The notes beneath the pieces are model-generated. The model had not been told where the DNA came from. It was given only the letters and a program-made list of their open reading frames with translations, and did not search any database. From Paraclostridium benzoelyticum (lineage in GTDB: Bacteria > Bacillota > Clostridia > Peptostreptococcales > Peptostreptococcaceae), in assembly GCF_001006285.1 (NCBI RefSeq), contig NZ_LBBT01000021.1, positions 1-59,581 on the forward strand: a DNA stretch of 59,581 nt. The letters run 5' to 3'. Shown here in pieces: positions 10,739-18,303 of this stretch. The first letter of the stretch is position 1. Each line of letters starts with the position of its first letter. A program made the position numbers and the translations under genes.

Positions 10739-12640
10739 TTAATTTATTAAGAGCTTTTCTAACTCTGATACTAAAGAATTAAATTTTTGTGTAGTTTGTT
10801 CTATAGGTTTAGTACTGTAAAGATTTATACCACTCTCTTTCAATAATTCTATCGGATAGTTAGAACCTCCTTTTTTAAGAAATGATAAATAATTTTCAGG
10901 ACCATTTTTAATTATATCTTGAGAAAATGCAATTCCGGCGCTACATCCTGTAGCATATTTATAAACATAGAAACTATTGTAAAAATGTGGTATTTTTGAC
11001 CAACCAACCTTAGATAATTGGTCTACTCCAAAATCTTTACCATAATATTTTTGCAAAAGTTCTCCCCATATATCATTTAGTACTAATACATTTACAACTT
11101 CTCCACTTTCAAGCTTTTGATGCACTTTGTACTCGAATTCCGCATACATGGTTTGTACAAACAAAGTATTTTTTATTAAATCTAGATACTGAGTTATATA
11201 ATAAGCTTTTTCATCTTTATTTTGAGTATTTTTTATTAACATTTCATATAACATAGCTTCATTAGTTATAGATGCTACTTCATGAGTAAAAATACTAGGT
11301 TTTGAATTTAAATAATTTTGATTCTTTGAACTCATATATCCATACACAGCATGTCCTAATTCATGAGATAAAGTAGATACAGAATCTAAATTTCCGCTAT
11401 AATTCATTAAAACATAGGGATGACTATCATATACAGATAAACAATATGCTCCACTTACTTTATTATGATTAGAATATACATCCACCCATCGTTCATTAAA
11501 AGCTTTATAAAGTATATCTCCATATTCTTTACCTAAAGGATTTAACGATGCATATACAATACTTTGCGCTTTATCATATGGAATATACTCATCTACTGGA
11601 TTTATGATTGGAGCATGCATATCATATGAGTAAACTTTATCTAAGTTCAATACTTTTTTTCTTAAATGTATATATTTGTGCAAACTTCCTAAATTATTAT
11701 CAACCGTATTTATAAGTTCATCATAAACTTTAGGATCTATATCATCGCCTGACATGTACATATCTCTTGAATTTTTATAACCTCTAGTATTTGAATAAAA
11801 AATATTTTTCTTAACTTGTCCTATAAATAATCCTGATAACATATTTATATTATCATTGTACTGTAGAGATTCATTTTCATAAGCTTTTTTTCTTTCTTCT
11901 CGATTAGAACTTTCTAGTGCTAATGCATATTGTGATGGATTTAAGTTCGATTTTTTATCCATATTCATAAAAAGGTCATATACTTCTTTAGGTAAAGAAG
12001 CTATATCACTTATATTGCTTAACATTTCTTCTTCCTTAGAATTTAGATAATGCTTTTTGTTCCTTCTGATATCATTTAAATACATACTATACTTACTTGA
12101 TATTTTTTCATTTTTCATGATATCTTTAAAATCTTTATTTGATAGTTTTAAAATTTCTAATTCTAAATTAGAACAAATAAAACTATATTCTTTATATACT
12201 TTATTCAAACTTTCGTTCATATTTAGATAGTCATACGATTTATTGTTAATATCACTATTTAAAGATACATACGCACTTAATTTTTCTAATTCTGAATCTA
12301 ATTCTTCTTTTATATTTAATGCATATAGTAAATGTTTTTGAGATTTTGTTACTTTTCCCACATAATTTTCTAACTCTTTAGTTTCTTTACTAAATTTACT
12401 TAGATTTTTTTTCCAATCACTATTACTCTTATATAATTTAGATATATCCCAAGTAGTAAATTTTGTTGGTTTTTTTTCTTCTTCTTTTTTATCATTTTTA
12501 GAAGGTTCTTTTTTATTAGTATCATTTATCATTTCAAGTGCTTTTTCACTAAAAGCTTCACTGTTTCCGTTTATATCTCGTTTTAATAAAATAGATGCAA
12601 ATAATATAACTGCAATGACTATAGTTATTACTCTATACAT
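10739..12640 (-). CDS. pepF: PepF/M3 family oligoendopeptidase, membrane-anchored
   Basis: PepF-type enzymes are zinc peptidases that cut short peptides. The active site HELGH is at residues 426-430 of the 633-residue protein, and the third zinc ligand region EVASITNEAMLYEM follows about 30 residues later. The usual cytoplasmic PepF is about 600 residues. Here an extra N-terminus holds one hydrophobic segment (about residues 3-18) followed by a Lys/Glu-rich linker to about residue 58. This suggests an enzyme anchored on the outer face of the membrane; there is no lipobox cysteine. I choose ATG 12640 because GGGGA lies 5 bases upstream; an ATG at 12652 and a GTG at 12670 are possible but lie in or beside a hairpin. 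The anchoring is my inference. Confidence 0.9.
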   Translation of the reverse strand: MYRVITIVIAVILFASILLKRDINGNSEAFSEKALEMINDTNKKEPSKNDKKEEEKKPTKFTTWDISKLYKSNSDWKKNLSKFSKETKELENYVGKVTKSQKHLLYALNIKEELDSELEKLSAYVSLNSDINNKSYDYLNMNESLNKVYKEYSFICSNLELEILKLSNKDFKDIMKNEKISSKYSMYLNDIRRNKKHYLNSKEEEMLSNISDIASLPKEVYDLFMNMDKKSNLNPSQYALALESSNREERKKAYENESLQYNDNINMLSGLFIGQVKKNIFYSNTRGYKNSRDMYMSGDDIDPKVYDELINTVDNNLGSLHKYIHLRKKVLNLDKVYSYDMHAPIINPVDEYIPYDKAQSIVYASLNPLGKEYGDILYKAFNERWVDVYSNHNKVSGAYCLSVYDSHPYVLMNYSGNLDSVSTLSHELGHAVYGYMSSKNQNYLNSKPSIFTHEVASITNEAMLYEMLIKNTQNKDEKAYYITQYLDLIKNTLFVQTMYAEFEYKVHQKLESGEVVNVLVLNDIWGELLQKYYGKDFGVDQLSKVGWSKIPHFYNSFYVYKYATGCSAGIAFSQDIIKNGPENYLSFLKKGGSNYPIELLKESGINLYSTKPIEQTTQKFNSLVSELEKLLIN

Positions 12641-12654
12641 ATTTTTCCCCATAA

Positions 12655-12698
12655 AAAGCCATCCTTTCACTAAGATTATTAGTATTAGGATGGCTTTT
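12655..12698 (-). terminator. Terminator-like hairpin directly before pepF
   Basis: Twelve-base perfect arms (AAAAAGCCATCC and GGATGGCTTTTT) enclose a loop of about 20 bases. On the minus strand the T tract ends about a dozen bases before the chosen pepF start, and the pepF ribosome site comes right after it. It may be the end of the spoIIE transcript or an attenuator that a pepF transcript must read through. The structure is nearly symmetric and could stop plus-strand transcription too. Confidence 0.6.
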
Positions 12699-12742
12699 TG
12701 AATTTATATTATTCAGTTTTTGGAAAATAAGTATTTTGAAAA

Positions 12743-13054
12743 TTATCCACATAATTATCAACATATTCACATGTTTAAAATGTTAATTTTTCAACATATT
12801 TTATACAAATTTTTTCGTATTTATACATTTAACACTGTAATTATCCACATATTATACATAGTTATTAACATTTTTTATGTTTTTTTGTTGATATTTATTT
12901 ATTTTTAAATAGATATTTTCTAGTTAAAATTGTTAGAATTATTTTTAAATTCGCGCATATTTTGTCGAATATTGTAATTTCAACATATTCATAGCTTTAA
13001 ATCATATATATATATCCACATTTTATCCACATTTTATTAACATTTTGTGTATAA
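12743..13054. other. Cluster of DnaA boxes in gene-free AT-rich DNA
   Basis: Four exact matches to the DnaA box TTATNCACA occur here: TTATCCACA at 12743-12751, 12841-12849 and 13023-13031 on the plus strand, and TTATACACA on the minus strand at 13046-13054. One-mismatch forms lie at 12755 (TTATCAACA), 12763, 12801, 12852, 12862, 13012 and 13034. The approximately 370-base gap between pepF and spoIIE holds no convincing gene. The pattern resembles a DnaA-box cluster that titrates the initiator, or an origin-like site. Gene orientation across the cluster argues against it being the main origin. Confidence 0.65.
12963..12969 (+). promoter_or_regulatory. Candidate Spo0A box
   Basis: TGTCGAA in the context TTTGTCGAATATTG matches the core Spo0A-binding heptamer. 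It sits within the DnaA-box cluster, downstream of spoIIE. A single heptamer could be chance; the context is what makes it notable. Confidence 0.35.
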
Positions 13055-13071
13055 CTTGTGGATTTATAAAT

Positions 13072-15438
13072 TTAATGCTTGAATACTTTACTAACAAGTA
13101 CCGTCATATCATCATGAATATTATTATTTTGTATATCAAGTGCTCTATTTAAAATTTCATTTGAAATTTCTTTTGGATTAGTTGTATCTAATCCTTTTAA
13201 GAAATATATAAGCCAGTTATCTCCTAAATTTTTATTCTTTCCAGCATCAACAATTCCATCAGAAACCATAATTATATAATCTCCATCTTTTAATTTTCGA
13301 CTGTCTCTATCTATATTTATATCTGATAGTATTCCTACTGGCAAAGAAGCACTAGATATAAGTTCTATTTCTCCACTACTTCTTTTTATATAAGTTGAGC
13401 AAGCTCCCATTTTAATAGTATTTAATACTCCCTTGTTTAAATCAATAATTCCTAAATCTAATGTCGAAAACATCTCATCTGATGATTTAAGCATTAATAT
13501 ATTATTTATAGTATCAATTATTATTTCTTCATCTATATTGGAATCCATCATATTTTCTAATATATCTATGGTAACAGATGATTCTTCATATGCTTTTCTT
13601 CCTTTACCCATTCCGTCACTTATGGCTAGCATATATTTACCATCTGACACTTCCATATAAGTATAATTATCTCCAGAAATTATGTATCCATCTTTTGACA
13701 TATTTGAAACTTCCGTTGCAATTTTAAATTCTTGCCTTTTAGTTAGTTTTATTTTACACTGGCCTCCTGTACAGGTACATCCAACTTTTCTTGCCACTAA
13801 CTCTTCTCCTAAAATATTAGATATAATATTTGTTATTTTCCTTTCACATAATTTATTGTCACTGCAAGTTTCTTTTTCTATTAAAACTTCAAAATCATTG
13901 CTGTCTGTAGATATATAATTAAGTTTTTTTACACTTATATTATTTCTATCTAGTTCAACGAGCAAGTTTTTTTCCATCTCCATATCAAACGTTATATCTT
14001 TATCTAATTCTTTAGCCATACATTCTATTGATTTAGACATATACCTGATTTGATTTGCTACCAATTTCCTATTTTCAGAAAATTTTTGTTCCCAACTATA
14101 ATCTAATGCAAACATTTTATAATAATAATTAGATGCCTTAACAATACTTTCAGGTTTTATACAATCCTTTTTAAAATCAATAGGTATATTTTCTAAATAA
14201 ATTTCACCACTATCCTCTAATTCTTCTAATATCCTATTCAGCATTGTATAAGTGTAATTAAATTTAGAGTCCCAACATCTTCTTCTCATTCCACAATTTT
14301 TACACTCATCGTTATGAACCATATCTATTATGTGTGCTATATCCTTTTGATCTAATATTTTTTCTTTTTCTCTTACCCTATCAAAAGTATTCGCTAAATC
14401 TGAATACGTTTTATACATTCCCCTCAATCTATTATTTGTTATTTCTCTATTTCTAGATAAATAATCTTCAATTCCATCTTTAAGACTGCCATTACCTTTT
14501 ATAGTTTTTTCTATACCTTTTATTATCTTATCAGGAATAAGTATTACCAATACACTTGCTATCAAAATATCTCTAACTTCCATAATATTAGATCCAATTC
14601 CAGATGTATAAATATAAATCAAACTCCATCCTACTATATATCCTGCTATACTTAAATACTTGTTAACTTTATTAAATCCACCTGAAATCAATCCTGCAAA
14701 TGCATAAATACCCATATACATACTAGATACAAGGTTATTTATGAAGTAAACTAATCCAATTATAACTCCACTAGATGAACCTAGTGCAGCCCCACCTGTA
14801 ATAGATAATATTAGTATAGTCATTGTTGTTAAAACATTTCTAATAGATATTCCAAGTAAAGAAACTTCTCCTATTCCCATTATGCTAAAGATCACAATGA
14901 TCGTTAAAGCTACTATTTCTTCATTAGATGTAACTGTTCTTGAAGCCCTTTTGTTTATTACAGCTACTCCATACGAAAAAATATATGTTCCTACAAACAT
15001 TAGAATACATTCAACTAAAGCTATACTTAAGTTATATACATAACTACCAAATATAAGAGCTTGTCCAATAGATATGGGAATCATTATTAAAGTTCCTATA
15101 ATAGATATTTTATTTATTGATTTTATATTTTTAATATAACTAGAAATAATTTGAATAATAATTATACAAATTGAATATTTTATAATGTTAGATACTTGAT
15201 TAAACGATAGTACCGTACCCGCTAAAGTAGCTATAAATACAGGTAGTTTATACTTATCTATAACAGATACACATAAGAAAAAAGCTACCCCCAATGGAGC
15301 TATATTATCCACAACCATAGCTCTACTAAGTAAAAATCCAAACAAACATAAAACAAGTGTGTTCGTATCCAAAAAATTAACTTGTCCTATATTTTTAAAA
15401 ACTAAATTTCTTTTATTAACCGATATACTTCTTTCCAT
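13072..15438 (-). CDS. spoIIE: Stage II sporulation protein E (PP2C phosphatase)
   Basis: SpoIIE sits at the asymmetric septum and dephosphorylates the anti-anti-sigma factor SpoIIAA, which frees sigma F in the forespore. The 788-residue protein has about ten hydrophobic segments in the first 330 residues, a central region with the CKNCGMRRRC cysteine cluster, and a C-terminal PP2C domain with AISDGMGKG and IIMVSDGIVDA. An open frame extends to 15585, but ATG 15438 is the clear start: GGGGGAGG lies 7 bases upstream. It follows ppx and the divIC group. The 3' side is the DnaA-box region. Confidence 0.96.
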   Translation of the reverse strand: MERSISVNKRNLVFKNIGQVNFLDTNTLVLCLFGFLLSRAMVVDNIAPLGVAFFLCVSVIDKYKLPVFIATLAGTVLSFNQVSNIIKYSICIIIIQIISSYIKNIKSINKISIIGTLIMIPISIGQALIFGSYVYNLSIALVECILMFVGTYIFSYGVAVINKRASRTVTSNEEIVALTIIVIFSIMGIGEVSLLGISIRNVLTTMTILILSITGGAALGSSSGVIIGLVYFINNLVSSMYMGIYAFAGLISGGFNKVNKYLSIAGYIVGWSLIYIYTSGIGSNIMEVRDILIASVLVILIPDKIIKGIEKTIKGNGSLKDGIEDYLSRNREITNNRLRGMYKTYSDLANTFDRVREKEKILDQKDIAHIIDMVHNDECKNCGMRRRCWDSKFNYTYTMLNRILEELEDSGEIYLENIPIDFKKDCIKPESIVKASNYYYKMFALDYSWEQKFSENRKLVANQIRYMSKSIECMAKELDKDITFDMEMEKNLLVELDRNNISVKKLNYISTDSNDFEVLIEKETCSDNKLCERKITNIISNILGEELVARKVGCTCTGGQCKIKLTKRQEFKIATEVSNMSKDGYIISGDNYTYMEVSDGKYMLAISDGMGKGRKAYEESSVTIDILENMMDSNIDEEIIIDTINNILMLKSSDEMFSTLDLGIIDLNKGVLNTIKMGACSTYIKRSSGEIELISSASLPVGILSDINIDRDSRKLKDGDYIIMVSDGIVDAGKNKNLGDNWLIYFLKGLDTTNPKEISNEILNRALDIQNNNIHDDMTVLVSKVFKH

Positions 15439-15529
15439 AAAAAAACCTCCCCCTGTTATTTTCATACTGAAATTGTAACAAATGAGAGATAGCTTTTTTG
15501 TCATAATAGGTAGCAAATACCTTATAATA

Positions 15530-16450
15530 TTAAGACATTTTTTTTGCGTTTTGACATAATAATCCTTCCAAATTATCGTATTCACTTACTATAATTTTTT
15601 CTTTTTCTAAGTTTTTCATTATTAAATTTAAAATTGCTACACCAGCTGTTATAATATCCGCTCTTTTAGGCTGTAGCCCTTTTAAGTTTTTCTTATCATT
15701 TAATGTCATCTTTTTTAAATTTTGTAAAATATTATCTAAATCTTTTTTGCATATTTCACTTTCATGGATTTTTTCCATAGAATATGTTTCTAACTCCTGA
15801 TTTATGGCCGAAACAGAAGTTATTGTTCCTCCAATACCAACTATTGATTTTATATTTTCTTTTTTTAATACACTTAGAGTTTTATTTATAGTTTTAAATA
15901 TAAATTTTTCCATATTTTTAAACTCTATTTCACATATTGGATCCTGCTTTAAAAATTTTTCAGTCATTCTTAAAGCTCCTACATTTTCACTTTGGCAAAA
16001 TTCAATTCCTTCAGAGCCTCCTAAAATAAATTCTGTAGAACCTCCACCTATATCTATAGCTAATATACTTTCTTTTTCTTCTAGACCCTGTAAAATCCCT
16101 GCAAAACCTAAATTGGACTCCTCTTCTCCACTTATTATATCTACATCTATATTCAATTCCTTTTTTGCTCTATTTACAAAATCCAATTTGTTTTTGCTAT
16201 CTCTTAAAGCCGATGTCCCTATACAAAAAATTGTTTTACAACCTTTAGATTTTGCTAAAATTGAAAATTCTTTTAAAGCTTCAATATTTCTTTCTATAGC
16301 TTCTTTTGATATGCATCCTTCACCATCTACCCCTTGACCAATTCTAGTAGTATTTACAAACTTCTCTCTATTTAAAAGTTTGCCATCTATGAAATCTGCT
16401 ACTAATAATCTCATAGAATTCGTTCCTATATCTATAGCTCCTAATCTCAA
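15530..16450 (-). CDS. Ppx/GppA family exopolyphosphatase/phosphatase
   Basis: This 306-residue protein has the actin-like ATPase fold of the Ppx/GppA family. The phosphate-binding loops are visible as AIDIGTNSMRLLVAD near the start and ILAIDIGGGSTEFILG near residues 120-135. Family members hydrolyse polyphosphate or the pentaphosphate alarmone pppGpp. This one has only the short two-domain form, without the C-terminal HD-type domain of longer Ppx, so substrate is uncertain. The start is a TTG with AGGAGG 10 bases upstream. It lies between spoIIE and divIC, where Bacillus has yabR. Confidence 0.9.
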   Translation of the reverse strand: MRLGAIDIGTNSMRLLVADFIDGKLLNREKFVNTTRIGQGVDGEGCISKEAIERNIEALKEFSILAKSKGCKTIFCIGTSALRDSKNKLDFVNRAKKELNIDVDIISGEEESNLGFAGILQGLEEKESILAIDIGGGSTEFILGGSEGIEFCQSENVGALRMTEKFLKQDPICEIEFKNMEKFIFKTINKTLSVLKKENIKSIVGIGGTITSVSAINQELETYSMEKIHESEICKKDLDNILQNLKKMTLNDKKNLKGLQPKRADIITAGVAILNLIMKNLEKEKIIVSEYDNLEGLLCQNAKKMS

Positions 16451-16482
16451 TTTGCTAACCTCCTATTAACGTAATTAAAAAA

Positions 16483-16534
16483 TGTAGATATAAATAGAGG
16501 AAGTATCTAATTACTTCCTCTATTTATATCTACA
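16483..16534 (-). terminator. Strong terminator overlapping the divIC 3' end
   Basis: The arms are 23-base perfect inverted repeats (16483-16505 and 16512-16534) with a 6-base loop. On the minus strand a run of six T follows the left arm. The right arm lies wholly within the last codons of divIC, and its stop codon falls in the loop. Confidence 0.9.
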
Positions 16535-16806
16535 TATATTATTTCATTTGGCTTTACCATTTTCAATCTATTTCTGGCTATGTCCTCTACATATTTATCA
16601 TCATCTAAGCTTTTCTTGGATTTTTTTAATCCTTTAATATCTTTTTCTGTTTCTTTTATTTCTTTTTTCAAAGAAGCAATTTCATTGTTGTATTTAACAG
16701 ATTTAAAAATTTGAGTAGTAAACCCACCTATAAGTGATATTACTAAAAAAGATAAAAACATCCCAACAATTAGATATTGCCCTAAAAATTTTTTTCTTTT
16801 GTTCAT
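16507..16806 (-). CDS. divIC: Septum formation initiator family protein (DivIC/FtsB-like)
   Basis: DivIC is a bitopic membrane protein of the division machinery, partnering FtsL and DivIB. The 99 residues show a short basic cytoplasmic N-terminus, one membrane segment (about residues 12-32), a Lys/Glu coiled coil (about 38-70) and the family tail ARNRLKMVKPNEIIYVD. GGGGAGA precedes the ATG. It sits 11 bases after yabQ as in Bacillus. Its last 23 coding bases form one arm of the terminator. Confidence 0.93.
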   Translation of the reverse strand: MNKRKKFLGQYLIVGMFLSFLVISLIGGFTTQIFKSVKYNNEIASLKKEIKETEKDIKGLKKSKKSLDDDKYVEDIARNRLKMVKPNEIIYVDINRGSN

Positions 16807-16817
16807 AATCTCTCCCC

Positions 16818-17312
16818 TTACGATTTAATTTTTACTCTTTTTAACTTACCTAACTTAAATTTCATAAACATCGCTATTCTTAAAATTAAATTAGGTATAT
16901 AAAATATAGTATCAAATAATAAGTGTATTGAGTAGATTATAACGTAATACAAATTAACCGAAATCTTGCACGTACATACTAAAATTCGTCTTATAGTGTT
17001 AATAACAAATCCTATTGATTTATTTAATACTTTTAGTATGAATTTACTGATAGTATTATAATAAATAATAAATCCTATAAATAAAGCAATAAAATGATAA
17101 TATCTTAAATCAAAGGATTCTATGACATTTATAGTTACAAAAACAAGCAAAGTCACAATTATCCAAAATAATACATCATAAAAAACTGAGAAAATTTTTA
17201 TTATATTAAAGTTTTGTTTAAAAGCTCTATATAGATCAAATAAAACCCCTATAAATATTCCACCATATATCGTTGCAAAAAATGCTCCGAGGTCCTGAGT
17301 GAATGGTATCAT
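16818..17312 (-). CDS. yabQ: Spore cortex biosynthesis protein YabQ
   Basis: YabQ is a sporulation membrane protein needed for cortex formation in Bacillus. This 164-residue protein starts with the typical FTQDLGAFFATIYGGI segment and has three to four hydrophobic helices in the first 100 residues, followed by a basic tail. Its ATG shares one base with the yabP stop codon (TAATG), so translation is probably coupled. The yabP-yabQ-divIC order is conserved in spore formers. Confidence 0.92.
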   Translation of the reverse strand: MIPFTQDLGAFFATIYGGIFIGVLFDLYRAFKQNFNIIKIFSVFYDVLFWIIVTLLVFVTINVIESFDLRYYHFIALFIGFIIYYNTISKFILKVLNKSIGFVINTIRRILVCTCKISVNLYYVIIYSIHLLFDTIFYIPNLILRIAMFMKFKLGKLKRVKIKS

Positions 17313-17566
17313 TATTTAAATAACTTCTTAAAGAAATTTTCTTGAGGTTCCTTAGCCTTACTGTAATTTATTCCATTTATAGTCCCTGTCACAGTAATAA
17401 CTTTTTCGTCTATACTAAGCTTACTCATGTCTAAATTTTCTCCATCTACAATCATATCTCCAGATGTAGTTCTTATTTCTACTTTTTTATCATTGAAAGA
17501 GTATATATGCTCTACTCCAGAAATAGTTAAACTTGATCGATTGTTTAAGCTTATACTATGTTCCAT
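17312..17566 (-). CDS. yabP: Sporulation protein YabP
   Basis: YabP is a small spore morphogenesis protein made in the mother cell in Bacillus and required for cortex formation. The 84-residue protein matches the family: short beta-rich repeats with SGVEHIYSFNDKKVEIRTTSGDM and the ITVTGTINGINYSK segment. A GGAGGG ribosome site precedes the ATG. It overlaps yabQ by one base. It resembles YqfC, but the neighbours identify YabP. Confidence 0.93.
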   Translation of the reverse strand: MEHSISLNNRSSLTISGVEHIYSFNDKKVEIRTTSGDMIVDGENLDMSKLSIDEKVITVTGTINGINYSKAKEPQENFFKKLFK

Positions 17567-17630
17567 AATATCCCTCCATATTAAATCTTTATAATTAACC
17601 TAATATAAATATACGAGGGATATTTAAAAT

Positions 17631-17873
17631 TTATTCTATTATCTCAAACATTTCTTTAGCATCATTTTTTAATACATGATCTTTTATTTCTTTTATTTCA
17701 AATTTCATTAGTTTTTCACCAAATTGAATTTCAAGAATATCTCCTATATTAACTTCTGATGATGATTTAGCTAACTTACCGTTTATAGTAACTATACCTT
17801 TATCACAAGCCTCTTTAGCCACTGTTCTTCTTTTTATTATTCTTGAAACTTTTAAAAATTTATCTAATCTCAT
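17631..17873 (-). CDS. rqcP: S4-domain RNA-binding protein RqcP (YabO)
   Basis: The 80-residue protein is an S4 RNA-binding domain: MRLDKFLKVSRIIKRRTVAKEACDKG followed by VTINGKLAKSSSEV. In Bacillus, RqcP works with RqcH to add alanine tails on stalled nascent chains in ribosome quality control. The location between hup/yabN and yabP matches the Bacillus yabO position, which supports RqcP over the heat-shock relative HslR. AGGAGG lies upstream of the ATG. Confidence 0.92.
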   Translation of the reverse strand: MRLDKFLKVSRIIKRRTVAKEACDKGIVTINGKLAKSSSEVNIGDILEIQFGEKLMKFEIKEIKDHVLKNDAKEMFEIIE

Positions 17874-17896
17874 CTATGAAAACCTCCTTATATAGA

Positions 17897-17921
17897 AAAA
17901 GTGTGGAAAATCCACACTTTT
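17897..17921 (-). terminator. Terminator after hup
   Basis: The hairpin AAAAGTGTGGA / TCCACACTTTT with a four-base loop lies 15 bases after the hup stop, with an AT-rich tail ending in T tracts on the minus strand. Confidence 0.8.
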
Positions 17922-17935
17922 AAATATAAATAAAA

Positions 17936-18214
17936 TTATCCATTTATTATATCTTTTAATCCCTTTCCAGCTTTGAAAACTGGTGCCTTAGAAGCTGGTA
18001 TATCTATAACTTCTTCTGGGTTTCTTGGGTTTCTTCCTTGTCTTGCTGCTCTTTCTCTAGTTTCAAAAGTTCCAAATCCTACTAATTGAACTTTTTCTCC
18101 TGATACTAATGCTTCTTCAACTGATTTCATGAAAGCATTTAATGCTGCTTCTGCTTCCTTCTTTGTTAATTCACTCTTTTCTGCCATTTTTGCTACTAAT
18201 TCAGCTTTATTCAC
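17936..18214 (-). CDS. hup: DNA-binding protein HU
   Basis: HU is the small dimeric nucleoid protein that bends DNA without strong sequence preference. The 92 residues match closely, including the signature [19 protein letters not shown] that forms the DNA-binding arm, and the end [12 protein letters not shown]. The start codon is GTG, with AGGAGG 7 bases upstream. It lies between mazG and rqcP, where Bacillus lacks an HU gene, but this position is usual in clostridia. Confidence 0.96.
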   Translation of the reverse strand: MNKAELVAKMAEKSELTKKEAEAALNAFMKSVEEALVSGEKVQLVGFGTFETRERAARQGRNPRNPEEVIDIPASKAPVFKAGKGLKDIING

Positions 18215-18303
18215 GTTACTTACCTCCTAAAAGTTTATATTATAGAATTTTATACTCAATATTAGATAAAATTCTAGATTTTTAACAAAATACCTTCTGC
18301 TTA

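Noticed and set aside
12720..12908. 62-codon open frame on the plus strand in the pepF-spoIIE gap
   Set aside because: Its composition is that of AT-rich random sequence (Ile, Phe, Tyr, His), there is no ribosome site, and it overlaps the DnaA boxes.
12743..13054. The DnaA-box cluster as the main chromosomal origin
   Set aside because: No dnaA, dnaN, rpmH or rnpA nearby, and genes on both sides, plus the rRNA operon to the right, run in one direction. A bidirectional origin here would put all genes to the right head-on to replication.
15439..15585. N-terminal extension of SpoIIE
   Set aside because: The frame is open, but the only ribosome site (GGGGGAGG) is placed for ATG 15438, and the extension overlaps nearly into ppx without family similarity that I can see.
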